Positions 1 through 20,833 of a stretch of 64,000 bases of DNA are shown in pieces. The notes beneath the pieces are model-generated. The model did no database searches and was not told the origin of the DNA. It saw only the letters and a program-made list of their open reading frames with translations. The stretch's first letter is position 1, and each line of letters starts with the position of its first letter. The translations under genes were made by a program, and so were the position numbers. This DNA comes from Branchiostoma floridae (taxonomy: Eukaryota > Chordata > Leptocardii > Amphioxiformes > Branchiostomatidae): assembly GCF_000003815.2 (NCBI RefSeq), contig NC_049992.1, positions 12,125,786 to 12,189,785 of the forward strand, in the 5' to 3' direction.

Positions 1-225
1 TTGGATTCATCAGTAGATCGATGAATTCACGGCGATGCAGTATTAGGGACGGAAGTGGCGTTGGATCATCAGTAGATCGATGAATCCCACAGCACTATTG
101 ATTAATTCCATAGCTGTGGAATTCATCATCTGAGTGATGAATATCACAGCTGTGGAATTCATCATTTTCACAGCTGTGGAATTCATCATCTAAGTGATGA
201 ATATCACAGCTGTGGAATTCATCAA
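1..225. repeat. short tandem/palindromic repeat cluster
   Basis: Four copies of a unit containing AGCTGTGGAATTCATCA (near 112, 148, 171 and 207) alternate with its partly complementary form GATGAATATCACAGCTGTGG. Two further diverged copies of CAGTAGATCGATGAAT lie at the very start. The cluster can fold back on itself. It sits in the PEX5 intron after the third coding exon. The family is not recognised. Confidence 0.7.
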
Positions 226-269
226 TCCACGGTCTTCGGATATACCTGATTCTACAGAATGATTTTTAC

Positions 270-1257
270 CTTGAGCAAGTCTACTTCTCATCTCGGCATC
301 TTCAATTTCTCTCATCTCCTGCATGAGGGCGTCCATGCGGAAGGTTGTAGGGGCAGCATGGCTGCGCTGGTCTGCCAGGAACTCATTCACCAACTGGACA
401 ATATTAGGACAAAATAATGTGTGAATGGCCAACTCTGAGTAGCCTGGCTACCATCCAATTTCTACCAGGGATTCTTGCACTTGTTGCCCTAATTTTTTGG
501 GGGGTCAGTGAGTGCTAGCCTGAGTGTCATCCTCCGTAGTGACCACTGGCTCAATCCTTTTGCTTGCTAAAGGATTGAGCCAGCAGTCACTAGGGAGGAT
601 GGCACTTAGGCTAAGTGAGTGCAAGGAGCCTGGGTGGAAATCGGATTTTACCGAGGTTATCTAACCACGAGTCATGCTGCTAAATGTGTGGCTGTGTCAG
701 AGAATGATGACAATTAATACAAAAAGAACATACCTGTTCCTCTGAGGCTTCAGCAAATCTGTCAGGTGTCTGAGGAGTAGAATGTTAAAAAATTACAAAA
801 TGAGAATAACATGACATGGTAAAAATCTATTCTGTTATTGGCAAGATTACATTTGTTATACAAACAGTAGCCCAGGAATAACCTACCAGTATTGACTCTT
901 TGTTACAATACACATTACATGTGTAGATGCAAAATCTGTAATGAACTGTTGTTTACATAGATGTCCTGAAAGATAAAAGTAAAACAAAAGAAATAACACT
1001 ATAGAAAATACTGCCATCATTCACTGTGAAGACATTTTCGTATCCTAATGAAGTATTCAGTTTTTTTTAATAATTCTAATTTGCAAAGAACCGTTAGGAT
1101 GACAAGGATTCCCTACCACAGGCAGCCCCCTTGCTGCAGGAAAGCCTGGCCTGAGCCCCTCCTGCCGGAGAGTCTTGTCCTGAGTGAAGTGTGTGGTTAA
1201 CTTCATCAGGGGGTTGGCTCCTCCACACTCCCCCTCCACCAGCTGACGCATCGCCAT
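270..1257 (-). CDS. PEX5: PEX5 peroxisomal targeting signal 1 receptor, N-terminal part (exons 1257-1117, 769-734, 393-270)
   Basis: PEX5 binds PTS1 cargo in the cytosol and delivers it to the peroxisomal docking complex. Only the N-terminal 100 residues are in the window; the WxxxF/Y motifs and the TPR domain would lie beyond the left edge. Three minus-strand exons join in frame: 141 nt from the ATG at 1257 (donor GTAGGG), 36 nt (acceptor CTCCTCAG, donor GTATGT) and 124 nt (acceptor TGTCCAG, donor GTAAAA, ending in phase 1). The first residues contain [11 protein letters not shown] and [13 protein letters not shown], the signature PEX5 N-terminus. The cysteine at residue 11 is the conserved one that is monoubiquitinated for receptor recycling. 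The third exon carries LVNEFLADQ and [14 protein letters not shown], matching the next conserved block of the family. It is transcribed away from PDE6D. The identification rests on recognising the family sequence; the boundaries are supported by splice sites and an open frame. Confidence 0.9.
441..650. repeat. foldback MITE-like element (copy 1)
   Basis: A long imperfect hairpin: an arm near 520-562 (GTCATCCTCC...CTCAATCCTTT) pairs with an arm near 572-613 (AAAGGATTGAG...GGAGGATGGC). The outer ends resemble TACCATCCAATTTCTACC and GGGTGGAAATCGGAT. A shorter relative lies at 37120-37213. It sits in PEX5 intron 2, between the second and third coding exons. Confidence 0.6.
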
Positions 1258-3440
1258 GGTTACCAGGGATTCTGTCTGCTTCTATCAGAGCTGGAAGGAG
1301 AGAAAGATCTTCACATTTCTCAGAAGAAGAATCTGTGCAGTCACAGGGGCATCTGTGTTCTCTGACTACGATACAGTCACCAAATGTATTAGCATTGCAT
1401 ATAAAGTACCTGGCATTTTGCCAAAGGTTGCTGTCAGTGACAACAGACCAATTTAGTTTGCCACAAATAGATAGAAAAACATGAATATGTCAGAGAGTAC
1501 CGGTAAATTGCATCTCCACTATCTATGTAAGGCAGTAAAACAGTAAAAAGTCAGAGAAAATCAAGACTCTTTTAAGCTCATTGACAGCGGGAGGTTTCTC
1601 CTACTGCCTTAGTTTAGTGGACCTTATGTTTATGCATGATCAAACAAGTCCATCAAAACAGTGCTGTGTGTGTTGGCCTTGAGCTGATGTCCATGACTGT
1701 GGAGAATTAATTCTTTCACAGTAGCACAAAAGGTGGTTGTTCTCATCTGAAAGGCTTTGAACCATCTCAAATATTTGGATTAAGTTCAACTGGAATTTCT
1801 TACCCCTTCATTGAAAATGTCTGTAACTTTGGATTTAAGCATTCTATGCAACATTGCTTTTAATTAACAATGCAACTTGTAGTACAATGCTTAACTTTCT
1901 TCCAGTACTAAGGTGTACACAGATCAAATCTTAAACCACAACTACAAACATAGATGAGCTTCCATGCAACTTATACTTTTCAATAGTATTTGGAATATGT
2001 ACTAAAATAGTAATAGTTAATATCAGTTGTGTATCACTTGCAATGTAAAGTTAGGCATTTTCAATAATAGATGGTAACAACATCTTGATTTTCTAAAATG
2101 TTTTGTTATTATAAAGTTACCATGACAGAAACCCATGACCTGATTCCTTTAGAATATTAAGTAACGTTAGATGTACAAATGCTATAGCCTGGGTACCATC
2201 CGGGTGGTAGTTCACTCCTATCAGGGCTCGAAATACTTTTTTCTGCATACCTGCACTGGTGCAAGTAACATTGAAAATTACCTGCACCAGACAAATTTTA
2301 CCTGCACCTATCTGAATTTAGGAAGTATGGATCATACTAAAAATTGTTGAGGAACCTTTTTTGTCTTCTTTCATACTTAATAGGTGGTAACAGTCAATGC
2401 AGCTAATAACAATCCACAATGACATACACTTACATCATAGGATATTTATGTATAAAAGCCAGTACATGGACCAGTGCAGGTTAGGTGCAGGTAGACATCA
2501 GAAATACCTGCACAGCTCCAATTTTACTAACGTGCATATGCAGGTGGTATTTCGAGCCCTGCCTATGTTTGCTTCTGCTACCCGTCTGGAGACCTTTATA
2601 TTCAAACAGTTTGTGCTAACGTCAGTTAATGCGCACCTTTTCGGGCGTTGAAGCGCATTCCTTAATTTGCTCATGTGTAGGGACCAATCAGTGACCTTGT
2701 CCAAAATTTGGACGATTCCAGACGTTAACAGGTCAAGGATCCCAGACGGAACTGCAGAGAAGCGACTTTATATAGTGTATAATGAATGTCAGAGCGAGAA
2801 AAGACTGTAACGGTTGTTATATAGTGTATACTTAATGCTGGAGCAAACAACTTTCTGGATAGTTACCTAGGCTACAAATGACAAATGTTAAAATCTCATG
2901 TTCAAATTGTATACAACAGGACAAACATCTTTTGCAAAAAAAGGTGGCATGGAGAAAACTTCTAAGATGATGGTTACTATAATCAACCTGTACATAACAC
3001 TACATTAAAGTTTTAAAGGTAAACGCAACTGGGTCAACGGTCATAGGTCGCCTGAAAAGTTGTTTGCTGTGCTGCATGCTGTAGTGTTGCTACACTAGTA
3101 ATAAAACGTTCAAGATATAGTCTGTGTGGAGTTGTTGGTATGTTTGAATGTCAGTGAACATTGTACATTGCCACGGCCGCCAAATGGTGGCATTATAATG
3201 TGTCTAATTATATTTCTGTAAAAATCATCGAGTGACCAAGCGGTCATCGACATGATGGTTTAGGCATCGTAAACAGAAACTCTGAAAATGAACTTATCTG
3301 ACAATCACAGACATACAGCGCACCACATATGGAACACCTACCTTGGGTGCGTCACCAACTTGTTGAAGAAACTGTTCAAATGGTTCTTACTATCTAGAAT
3401 TTTGGACAATTTTCCTTAGAGCTGTTTACATCGCATCTAC
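1258..3440. other. PEX5 upstream / intergenic region
   Basis: No coding exon is visible. The region is AT-rich and holds one transposon-like element (2222-2561). The untranslated first exon(s) of PEX5 could lie here if transcription starts at the shared promoter near 3460, but I see no decisive splice evidence. Confidence 0.4.
2222..2561. mobile_element. nonautonomous DNA transposon, CAGGGCTCGAAAT family
   Basis: Terminal inverted repeats CAGGGCTCGAAATAC at the left and GTATTTCGAGCCCTG at the right. The element is flanked by a 5-bp target-site duplication CCTAT. The interior is rich in CCTGCAC and GTGCAGG words and has no coding capacity. Elements with the same ends lie at 6402-6762 and 43069-43382. 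Confidence 0.8.
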
Positions 3441-3455
3441 GAAACGTTCAGCTGA

Positions 3456-3514
3456 TCACGTCAGGTCAACCGCCATCTTAACTAAAGTTCACTTCCGGGT
3501 TAAGAATGACGTCA
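3456..3514. promoter_or_regulatory. promoter-like motif cluster between PEX5 and PDE6D
   Basis: Within 60 bp there are a YY1-type site (CGCCATCTT, 3471-3479), an ETS/GABP-type site (ACTTCCGGGT, 3491-3500), a perfect CRE palindrome (TGACGTCA, 3507-3514) and a half CRE (CACGTCA, near 3458). This combination is typical of TATA-less housekeeping promoters. It lies about 370 bp upstream of the PDE6D start codon and could serve both PDE6D and the divergent PEX5. The motifs are seen directly; promoter activity is inferred. Confidence 0.55.
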
Positions 3515-3887
3515 CGAACCGCATCACTCCTCTGTAAACATTCACTACATCAAAGTGTGCACATATAATCTTGGTTTTATGAGCAAAATTTCATTTCATA
3601 AAACTATTTCTATTAAATACTCTATGCTTTGTGTTGGAACACAATGAATTAAAATGTTTGCAATATCCTGACATGCTGAGTGCGGATGGATATTTCCTAA
3701 AGGTAAATCGTCGGCCCGAACTACATTCATAAATTTGGATGCCATTTTTGGCGGAAGCAGGAGGAGTGTCTGTGTTTGCCCGAACTTCCCAGCCTTCTCC
3801 TACAAACTTACCCCTTATTTTGGACATCGTGAGACCCAGTCTCGGAGCACAGAAGTTTGAAGAAGCTTTGAGAGTCATTTGGTCGCC

Positions 3888-14581
<10,694 letters not shown>

Positions 14582-17500
14582 CCCCCAACAACCAACCAAT
14601 CAGTGTTCTCCATCCAAGTCACCTGACCTCACGACACCTGATCCAATCCTGATGTGTTTAGCTACCAGCCCTTTGCTGTTTTAGTGGGATGGTGCCGTTT
14701 CTGAGGTCAGATCATTCCAATTCACAGATAGGGTGGGGGTGGGTAGGATGTATGGAGCTTTTAAAAACCATCAGCTGGCATTCCTTGAAATTTTTGATGA
14801 CAGGGGAATAAGTAAAGAACTATACTTTTTTTTACAGCAGCACTAGCTATTGATGATAAATCCATTTCCTAGAAATGTTCCTCCATTGGCTCATCTATTG
14901 ATGTTTCTTTCCATAATCATAACACCCAATGTATAACCTGACTATTGAATACTTGAATCACTTGGTTAAAATGGTTCATGGCTCACTGTGAATATCAAAG
15001 CATTTGATACTTTAATAGCATGCTGGTGCATGGGGGAGAGTGCTTTATGAATGGCAATCTGTACAAATGTAAACAGCACTGGGAAGCTTTCCTAGCATGC
15101 TTTCTAGGAAATAGGGAAGACCACTTTGTGAAATGGTTGCCTAATTTGTTGTATACTTATCAGAAAGGACATTGTTAGTAACATACTCTCCATCATTTAC
15201 TGGTATGGTAAAAAATACAATCACAACACCACTCAATATTTGGTCTAACTTTAGGATGTGCTAACGATGCTCACCATTTTCTTGTACCATCAGTATCAAT
15301 ATAATGTAGGTATTACTGTTTTGCCACTTTTTAGAAGATGCTACCGAATATACAAAATGTATGTGACATTGCATCTTTCATAATTGTCATGGCTTACGTT
15401 CACATGTAATCTGCAAGTACACTATGTTTTGTAACAAACTGCTTCTGCACACAAGGCTACCATGTATTCCAAAGGGATGGCATTAGTGAAGTATCAAATA
15501 AGTACTAGTATTTCCAGCAGTGTCATGAAGCTATGATGTTGCAGCAAAGGTCACATAGCTTGTCCATTTTATTAGTAGTTTCCATTGAAAGCTGTATCAC
15601 AAGCAGTGTTTGCCTTGTGTAGGGCTCTGCTATGGTGTAACACAAATCAGTTCTAAAAGAAATGCATGGAAATCCCATCGTATCAGTTTTTCCTGCTGTA
15701 CATATTCTTGCCCAATGGTACAAATGGCTAGACACCGTTGGTTTTGATTTTTAGAAACACTACAAAGTCATAGTAGGGGGTTAAAGGATGTATGAATGCA
15801 CTTCAACTCAAATTCAGCTGTGACTTGCAATAATGGCAGCCTTGGGGAATTTCAGGAAACTGGTAGGTTATAGAAAGCTATCCATGCTTCATGCATTCCG
15901 AAGATAAGCTAATTGACAGTAAAGTACCTTGCAGAGGGTGAGCCAGAAAGAATTGTTGAGCGGAGCTGAGAAGAAATGTTGTGTAGAATTTAAGATTGGT
16001 ATTGCAAACCAGAAGAAAAAGTAAACAAAATGCTACACACTACAGTAGGACAAAATACCTTATAATCATACACCATACAAAAATTAATGTTTTAACACAT
16101 CTCTTCACCATGATTCTTTGAGATTCATTTCTTGATTCCTTAACATTACAAAGATTAAGATGACACAACTTAGAGAATAAGTAGCACATATTTTCAAAGC
16201 TGTCATAAATTGAAGATTACTATTATACATGTTGTAGTGCTGCATCTTTTTGATGTCGCGAAACGAGTGTGTTATGACATGGCATAAAAAAGTTCAAAAT
16301 GGAGAATGCGACCTAGTTGTCTTTCTATTGCGATGCCTCAAAATTCAGACTTTTTAGTCTTAAGATAGAGCCGACGTTGAACATCGTCACTTTTGAGGAT
16401 TTTGCTGGATTTGTATCTTTATATAACTTCTAGAAATGGTAACGCCCACTGAAAGCCATTGCAAAAATAGTTGGCCAAGGAGTCACAAAGACGAGAGATT
16501 GTTACTTTGTAGTATGAAACTTCTGACGGATTGCACTTACTGTAGAACTGATTGTGTTGACTGGCAATAAGTGTTGCATACATGTTCAGATTGTCAGCCT
16601 TCAGTGATAGAAATCTGTGTCATTCTGCTATGGCATGCTTTAATGTCAACAGAACAAGAAGTAATACTTCTCACAGTATTTTAATTCAAATGATTTATAT
16701 TGTAACAAAGAGGAGTTGATGTTAAACATGTACAACATTTAGCATATGATTAATTGTGAATTGTGATGTTGATATGTAGGTGATAAATTGATATATAATT
16801 ATAATGGGACCAAGATATGGTAAAACAAATTCAAGAATATGACAATTTTTTGAAATTATCAGTGAATGATTATGTTTATGGTATATTATGTGGCATATAC
16901 ATTTTGTGCACTTACTCACTGTCTTTGGAAAATCCTGTTGTACATAGTATTGGCTTGACACAGTCACTGAATGATGTGCATTTAGTAAAGTTGCTGAGTT
17001 TACTCTTTCTGTCTCTTGTTTGAGTCTATTGTCTGTATCTGTATTTATATTTAGTATATAGCCGGTGTAACACACCAGCTTGTCTCCAGTCTTAAGATGA
17101 AAAGTTCAATGTATGGATACAACAGTTGTTACCAAATTAATACATCCATCCATATATCTGCTATATATTGGCTGTAGCAGTTGAATTAAAGGCTGTTATA
17201 CCAGCATGTAGAGAGGAAGAATTGAAACTGTAAATCTATACATTAGATTAGGGTGGAAAAACAGCTCACGGTGAAAGGTATACTGTAACCATGTTTGTCA
17301 AAATTCTTCTACGGCACATAATGTGGAGTTTGAATCTTGTCACGAAATACATTTGTGCAAACTGATACATCTTAATGGCTGTAAGCCTACTAACACAAGC
17401 AAACTTTAAGATATATTATTATAAGTAAGGTACATATTTTACTCGTTTATAAAAGGCACAATATATAATGGCTTGCAAAAACATTCCTTAAAAAGCAGTT

Positions 17501-18086
17501 CTCTGTAGGGCTCCGACTAGGGCATGTTTTCTTTATTGATATAGTTACGTATGTCATGTTTTTCAGACCTTGCAACAAAAGTTGTGAGGGATGAGGCAAA
17601 CATTGACACTTTCATTAAAAGAAGATCGAAATGTGTTCAGAGAAAGATTAAGTATTTTGAAAAAGTTAGAATCTATCATGCATTTTCAATGAAGGTATTG
17701 TGCAAAACTGAGTGTCTTGGAAAGGCCTCTTTGAAAGCTAGATCCTAGGGACTCTTTACACTGAAGAAAAACTAGTGAAAGGGAGGAAATTGGCACTAAA
17801 TTGTCTACAAATCCAGCTTAAATCTATGTTTACATAGCTTATATGACAGCAAAGTTCACAATGAGAATCTTTACAACCCATCCTGGCAGCAGTAACAAAA
17901 GAACATATTCTATATCATGTACCTTTAAATGGCAAAAAAGGGATGTACAAAAGGAGTAAAGATCATGAAAAGTGGATCATTGAGGATAGAAATCCTAGTC
18001 CTATCAATATTTGATGTCCCTATGACTTGTTTAGAATTAGTAATGAGTTTTGTCAAGTATTACACAGTAGAGCTTGTGGACTGCAG
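14582..18086. other. PDE6D 3' UTR and intergenic DNA
   Basis: Downstream of the PDE6D stop the sequence is AT-rich without convincing exons. The 3' end of the transcript cannot be placed from sequence. A stretch near 17030-17085 (CTGTATCTGTAT...TAACACACCAGC) resembles one near 24860-24915, so it is a dispersed repeat. Confidence 0.5.
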
Positions 18087-18186
18087 AAGTGACAGTACAA
18101 CAGACCTGTGGAGGACAACTCACCCAGGGTCCCTGTACGAGCAGAAGTATGATGACTACACATCATTGAGTTTCCATGAGCGGAAG
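18087..18186 (+). CDS. candidate upstream exon of the adhesion GPCR (coding or 5' UTR)
   Basis: Bounded by CTGCAG and a consensus donor GTAAGT. The sequence composition is coding-like, in contrast to the AT-rich DNA around it. It is open in one frame, including SLYEQKYDDYTSLSFHERK, and its phase-0 end would join in frame to an acceptor at 20267 (TTACCAG) just before the receptor's signal-peptide ATG. It could therefore extend the N-terminus or be a 5' UTR exon; in another frame it contains the tiny ORF ATGATGACTACACATCATTGA split at the seventh codon. I do not recognise the peptide. It could also belong to an unrelated gene. Confidence 0.35.
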
Positions 18187-18667
18187 GTAAGTTTCTTGTG
18201 CTGCACAGTTTTTACTTGCTACTATGATAGAAATCCTTGGAAAGTAGTGAAGCTTTTCTTAAAGCTTGATGTCCTGACAGCTGAGAGATGGATGCATATC
18301 TGAACCAATGACTGCACTATCTTGTCAGATACATGGCAAATGATAGATACAGATGTCAGATACTGTTAGTATCATACCAGAAGGAAGGTATTTTGCATAC
18401 TGTGGTGTTACACAAGTTACATGATTAAAATCAAAGGCTGTTGCAACATTGAAGTCATGATATACATGATTATAAACAGGCTGTCCAACCTGTGTACATG
18501 AATGTACGTGTAGGGTTAATTTTGGCAGTCCAGGTGGCTTCATCATAATATTAGCTTACGAATATCAAATATTGAGATGCATATTGTATATTATAGGTAT
18601 TACACTAAGTGAACCAAAGGCCTCTACCTTCAGTTGTTCGTTCAGGCAAAACTTTATGGCCTTAATT

Positions 18668-19619
18668 ACCTCCATGAAATGTCATGGAGGTTATATTTTA
18701 CCCTGTGTTTGTCTGTGTGTCTGTCTGTCTGTCTGTCTGTCTGTGTGTAAACAAGATAACTCAAGAACAGCTTGGTGGATTGGTTTCATACTTGGTGTGT
18801 TGGTAGGGTGTGATAAAAGCTGGAAATGATTAGATTTTGGTCCCCCTAGCGGCTTCCCTTGGTACTGCAGCGCAACTTCCGGGTTTGCTATCTCGTGTTC
18901 TGAGCAAGCTATGGTCACGCTTTTGAAGTTTTAGATAGCTCTTGTGCTCAGAAATAAGTGACATAAGTTTGGGCCCCCTAGCGTCTAGTTTTGGGAAAGC
19001 AGGGGCATTTTTGTCAAAAACTTCTGAAGACGATAACTCAAGAAGGGAACGACGGATTTTCATCATTTTTGGTATGTAGGTACCTTAGACAATGTTTTAC
19101 AAGATAAGATACTAATTATGCAAAACAGGAGTACATTTGCATAATTAATGAGAATATTCTATCATAGCAGTTTTTTCAATGTATCTCTTGTTCCAGACAT
19201 GCTATGGTCTTGATATTTTGGTGGTAGATAGCTTTTGGTGTCATGAAAAAGTGGGGAAAGTTTCAGCCCCCTAACATTTAATTGTGGAACTGCATGGGTG
19301 TTTTTGTCAAGACACTCCAAAGAGGATAACTGCAGAAAGAAACGACGGATTGCCTGCATTTTAGGCACGCGGGTAGCTTAGGCAAAGATGTTCATAATGA
19401 TATACATGTTATGCAAATGAGGACTTAATTTGCATAATTAATGAGGAAATTGTATAGTTCCATTGTTTTCAATAACTGGACCTCAATACATGTAACACAT
19501 GTTAATTACGATAGGTGGAATATAAGCAGATACCAAATATGGTAATGAGGAACTTATTATGTTAATGTGTTAGTCAATTGCATGAAAGTTACGAAAGCTC
19601 TGAATTTTTCATGGAGGTA
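18668..19619. mobile_element. transposon-like element with CCTCCATG ends and internal ~290-bp repeats
   Basis: The left end has ACCTCCATGAAATG followed by its own inverted copy CATGGAGGT; the right end is TTTTTCATGGAGGT. Inside, related segments begin near 18756, 19031 and 19324 (GATAACTCAAGAA / GATAACTGCAGAA...ACGACGGAT). A (TGTC)n microsatellite lies at 18711-18746. No coding capacity. It lies upstream of the receptor gene, between the candidate exon and the first certain exon. Confidence 0.6.
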
Positions 19620-20276
19620 TGAGGTCGCCGAACTCTAGTTTTCTCTCTATTTTTGTGTGATATGTCCGTGGGATATTTAAAAATTATGGAAAGTAAAACC
19701 CTCCAAGTGTCAAATTATGGATTACTCTAACTGAGATGAGTATTAGATGGGCTGATATAGGTTTTCTTTCAGGTTTGAAGGACAGGCATTTGACTGGCTA
19801 ATCAAAATGTTACATACATTTGACATTTTGTATTGAGGGTGCAAATGCTGCATGATTGTACAATACTCAGTCATGTATTGTATGTGCCACTTTGTTGCTG
19901 GTACAATGTGTGACAAGGGATTACTCCACCATATGACAGGCACAATAGATAAAATTTCATCGTACAGCAGTTGTAACAGGTACAATGTATGACAACATGT
20001 ATGTATGTGTTGGAGAAAAGCGGGCTTTTCTGCCTTCCCTACTTTTTTCTATGTGTGACATTTTTTTGCATTCTGAAGTTAAATTCAAATCACCATAATG
20101 ATTATTACAAATTTTGTAACTAGGACATGGAACAAACATGTTGAAGTAGAAAACCAGAGAAGACTTAGCTGCAGCATAAGGAAAAGTTTCTCCTTCAGGA
20201 ACCATCGTTTTAGATATATTGATTTTTATGTCTTCAAGATTTATAATCTTTTACCCCATGTTACCAGGATCCCGTG

Positions 20277-20833
20277 ATGGAGTCAAAGCAAAGAATCCCA
20301 AAAGGGGCATTGGCACTGGCATTGCTGGTCCTTCTAGGATTCTACAAGGGAGCTTATTCGAAAGGTATGGATTCCCGAAGTTGATTTCAAGACAGTTTTG
20401 GAAATACCTTAAGTTGACGCTTGTCTTTACCTGGTTGAAAATTAAAGACTTAAAATATAATTTCTTTCTGTTTCATGCCTGTATTATAGATTAATTCTGT
20501 AATTTTTGCTATACATGCTATATTTTTCTGAAGCCCACTTGAAGGTTCAAGATAGCATTTTTTAATACCACTATATGAATTTTCATCACCCAGTAAATTG
20601 CCAGGAGGGAAATGGCGTATCCTACCGAGGAACAGTCTCTGTGACTGAAACAGGCAAGACGTGTCAGCGCTGGGACAGTCAGACGCCTCATAAACACGAC
20701 ACGACACCCGCTAAATATCCGTCATCAGGGCTGGAGGAGAACTACTGCCGGAATCCGGACGGCTGGCACGAGATTTGGTGCCTCACCATGGATCCCAACA
20801 CCTGGTGGGAGCGTTGTGACATACCAGACTGTG
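20277..20833 (+). CDS. aGPCR exons 1-2: signal peptide and kringle domain
   Basis: Exons 20277-20364 and 20594-20833. Exon 1 encodes a basic start ([10 protein letters not shown]) and a hydrophobic core, a good secretory signal; an in-frame stop lies upstream at 20244. Exon 2 is exactly one kringle, residues 30-109, in a phase 1-1 exon. It has all six cysteines: NC, KTC, NYC, IWC, RC and PDC. The typical kringle blocks [17 protein letters not shown] and NYCRNPDG are present. Kringles bind proteins or lysine-like ligands; the aspartates of a lysine-binding site are not clearly present. Confidence 0.93.

Noticed and set aside
3591-3878. Minus-strand open frame of 95 codons just upstream of PDE6D
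   Set aside because: No family resemblance and no splice support; it overlaps the PDE6D 5' UTR/promoter area.
16722-17075. Minus-strand open frame of 117 codons
   Set aside because: AT-rich low-complexity translation, no recognisable domain and no splice context.
18572-19368. Several open frames on both strands, including a CVCLCVCLS-type run
   Set aside because: Lie in the transposon-like element and its (TGTC)n tract.
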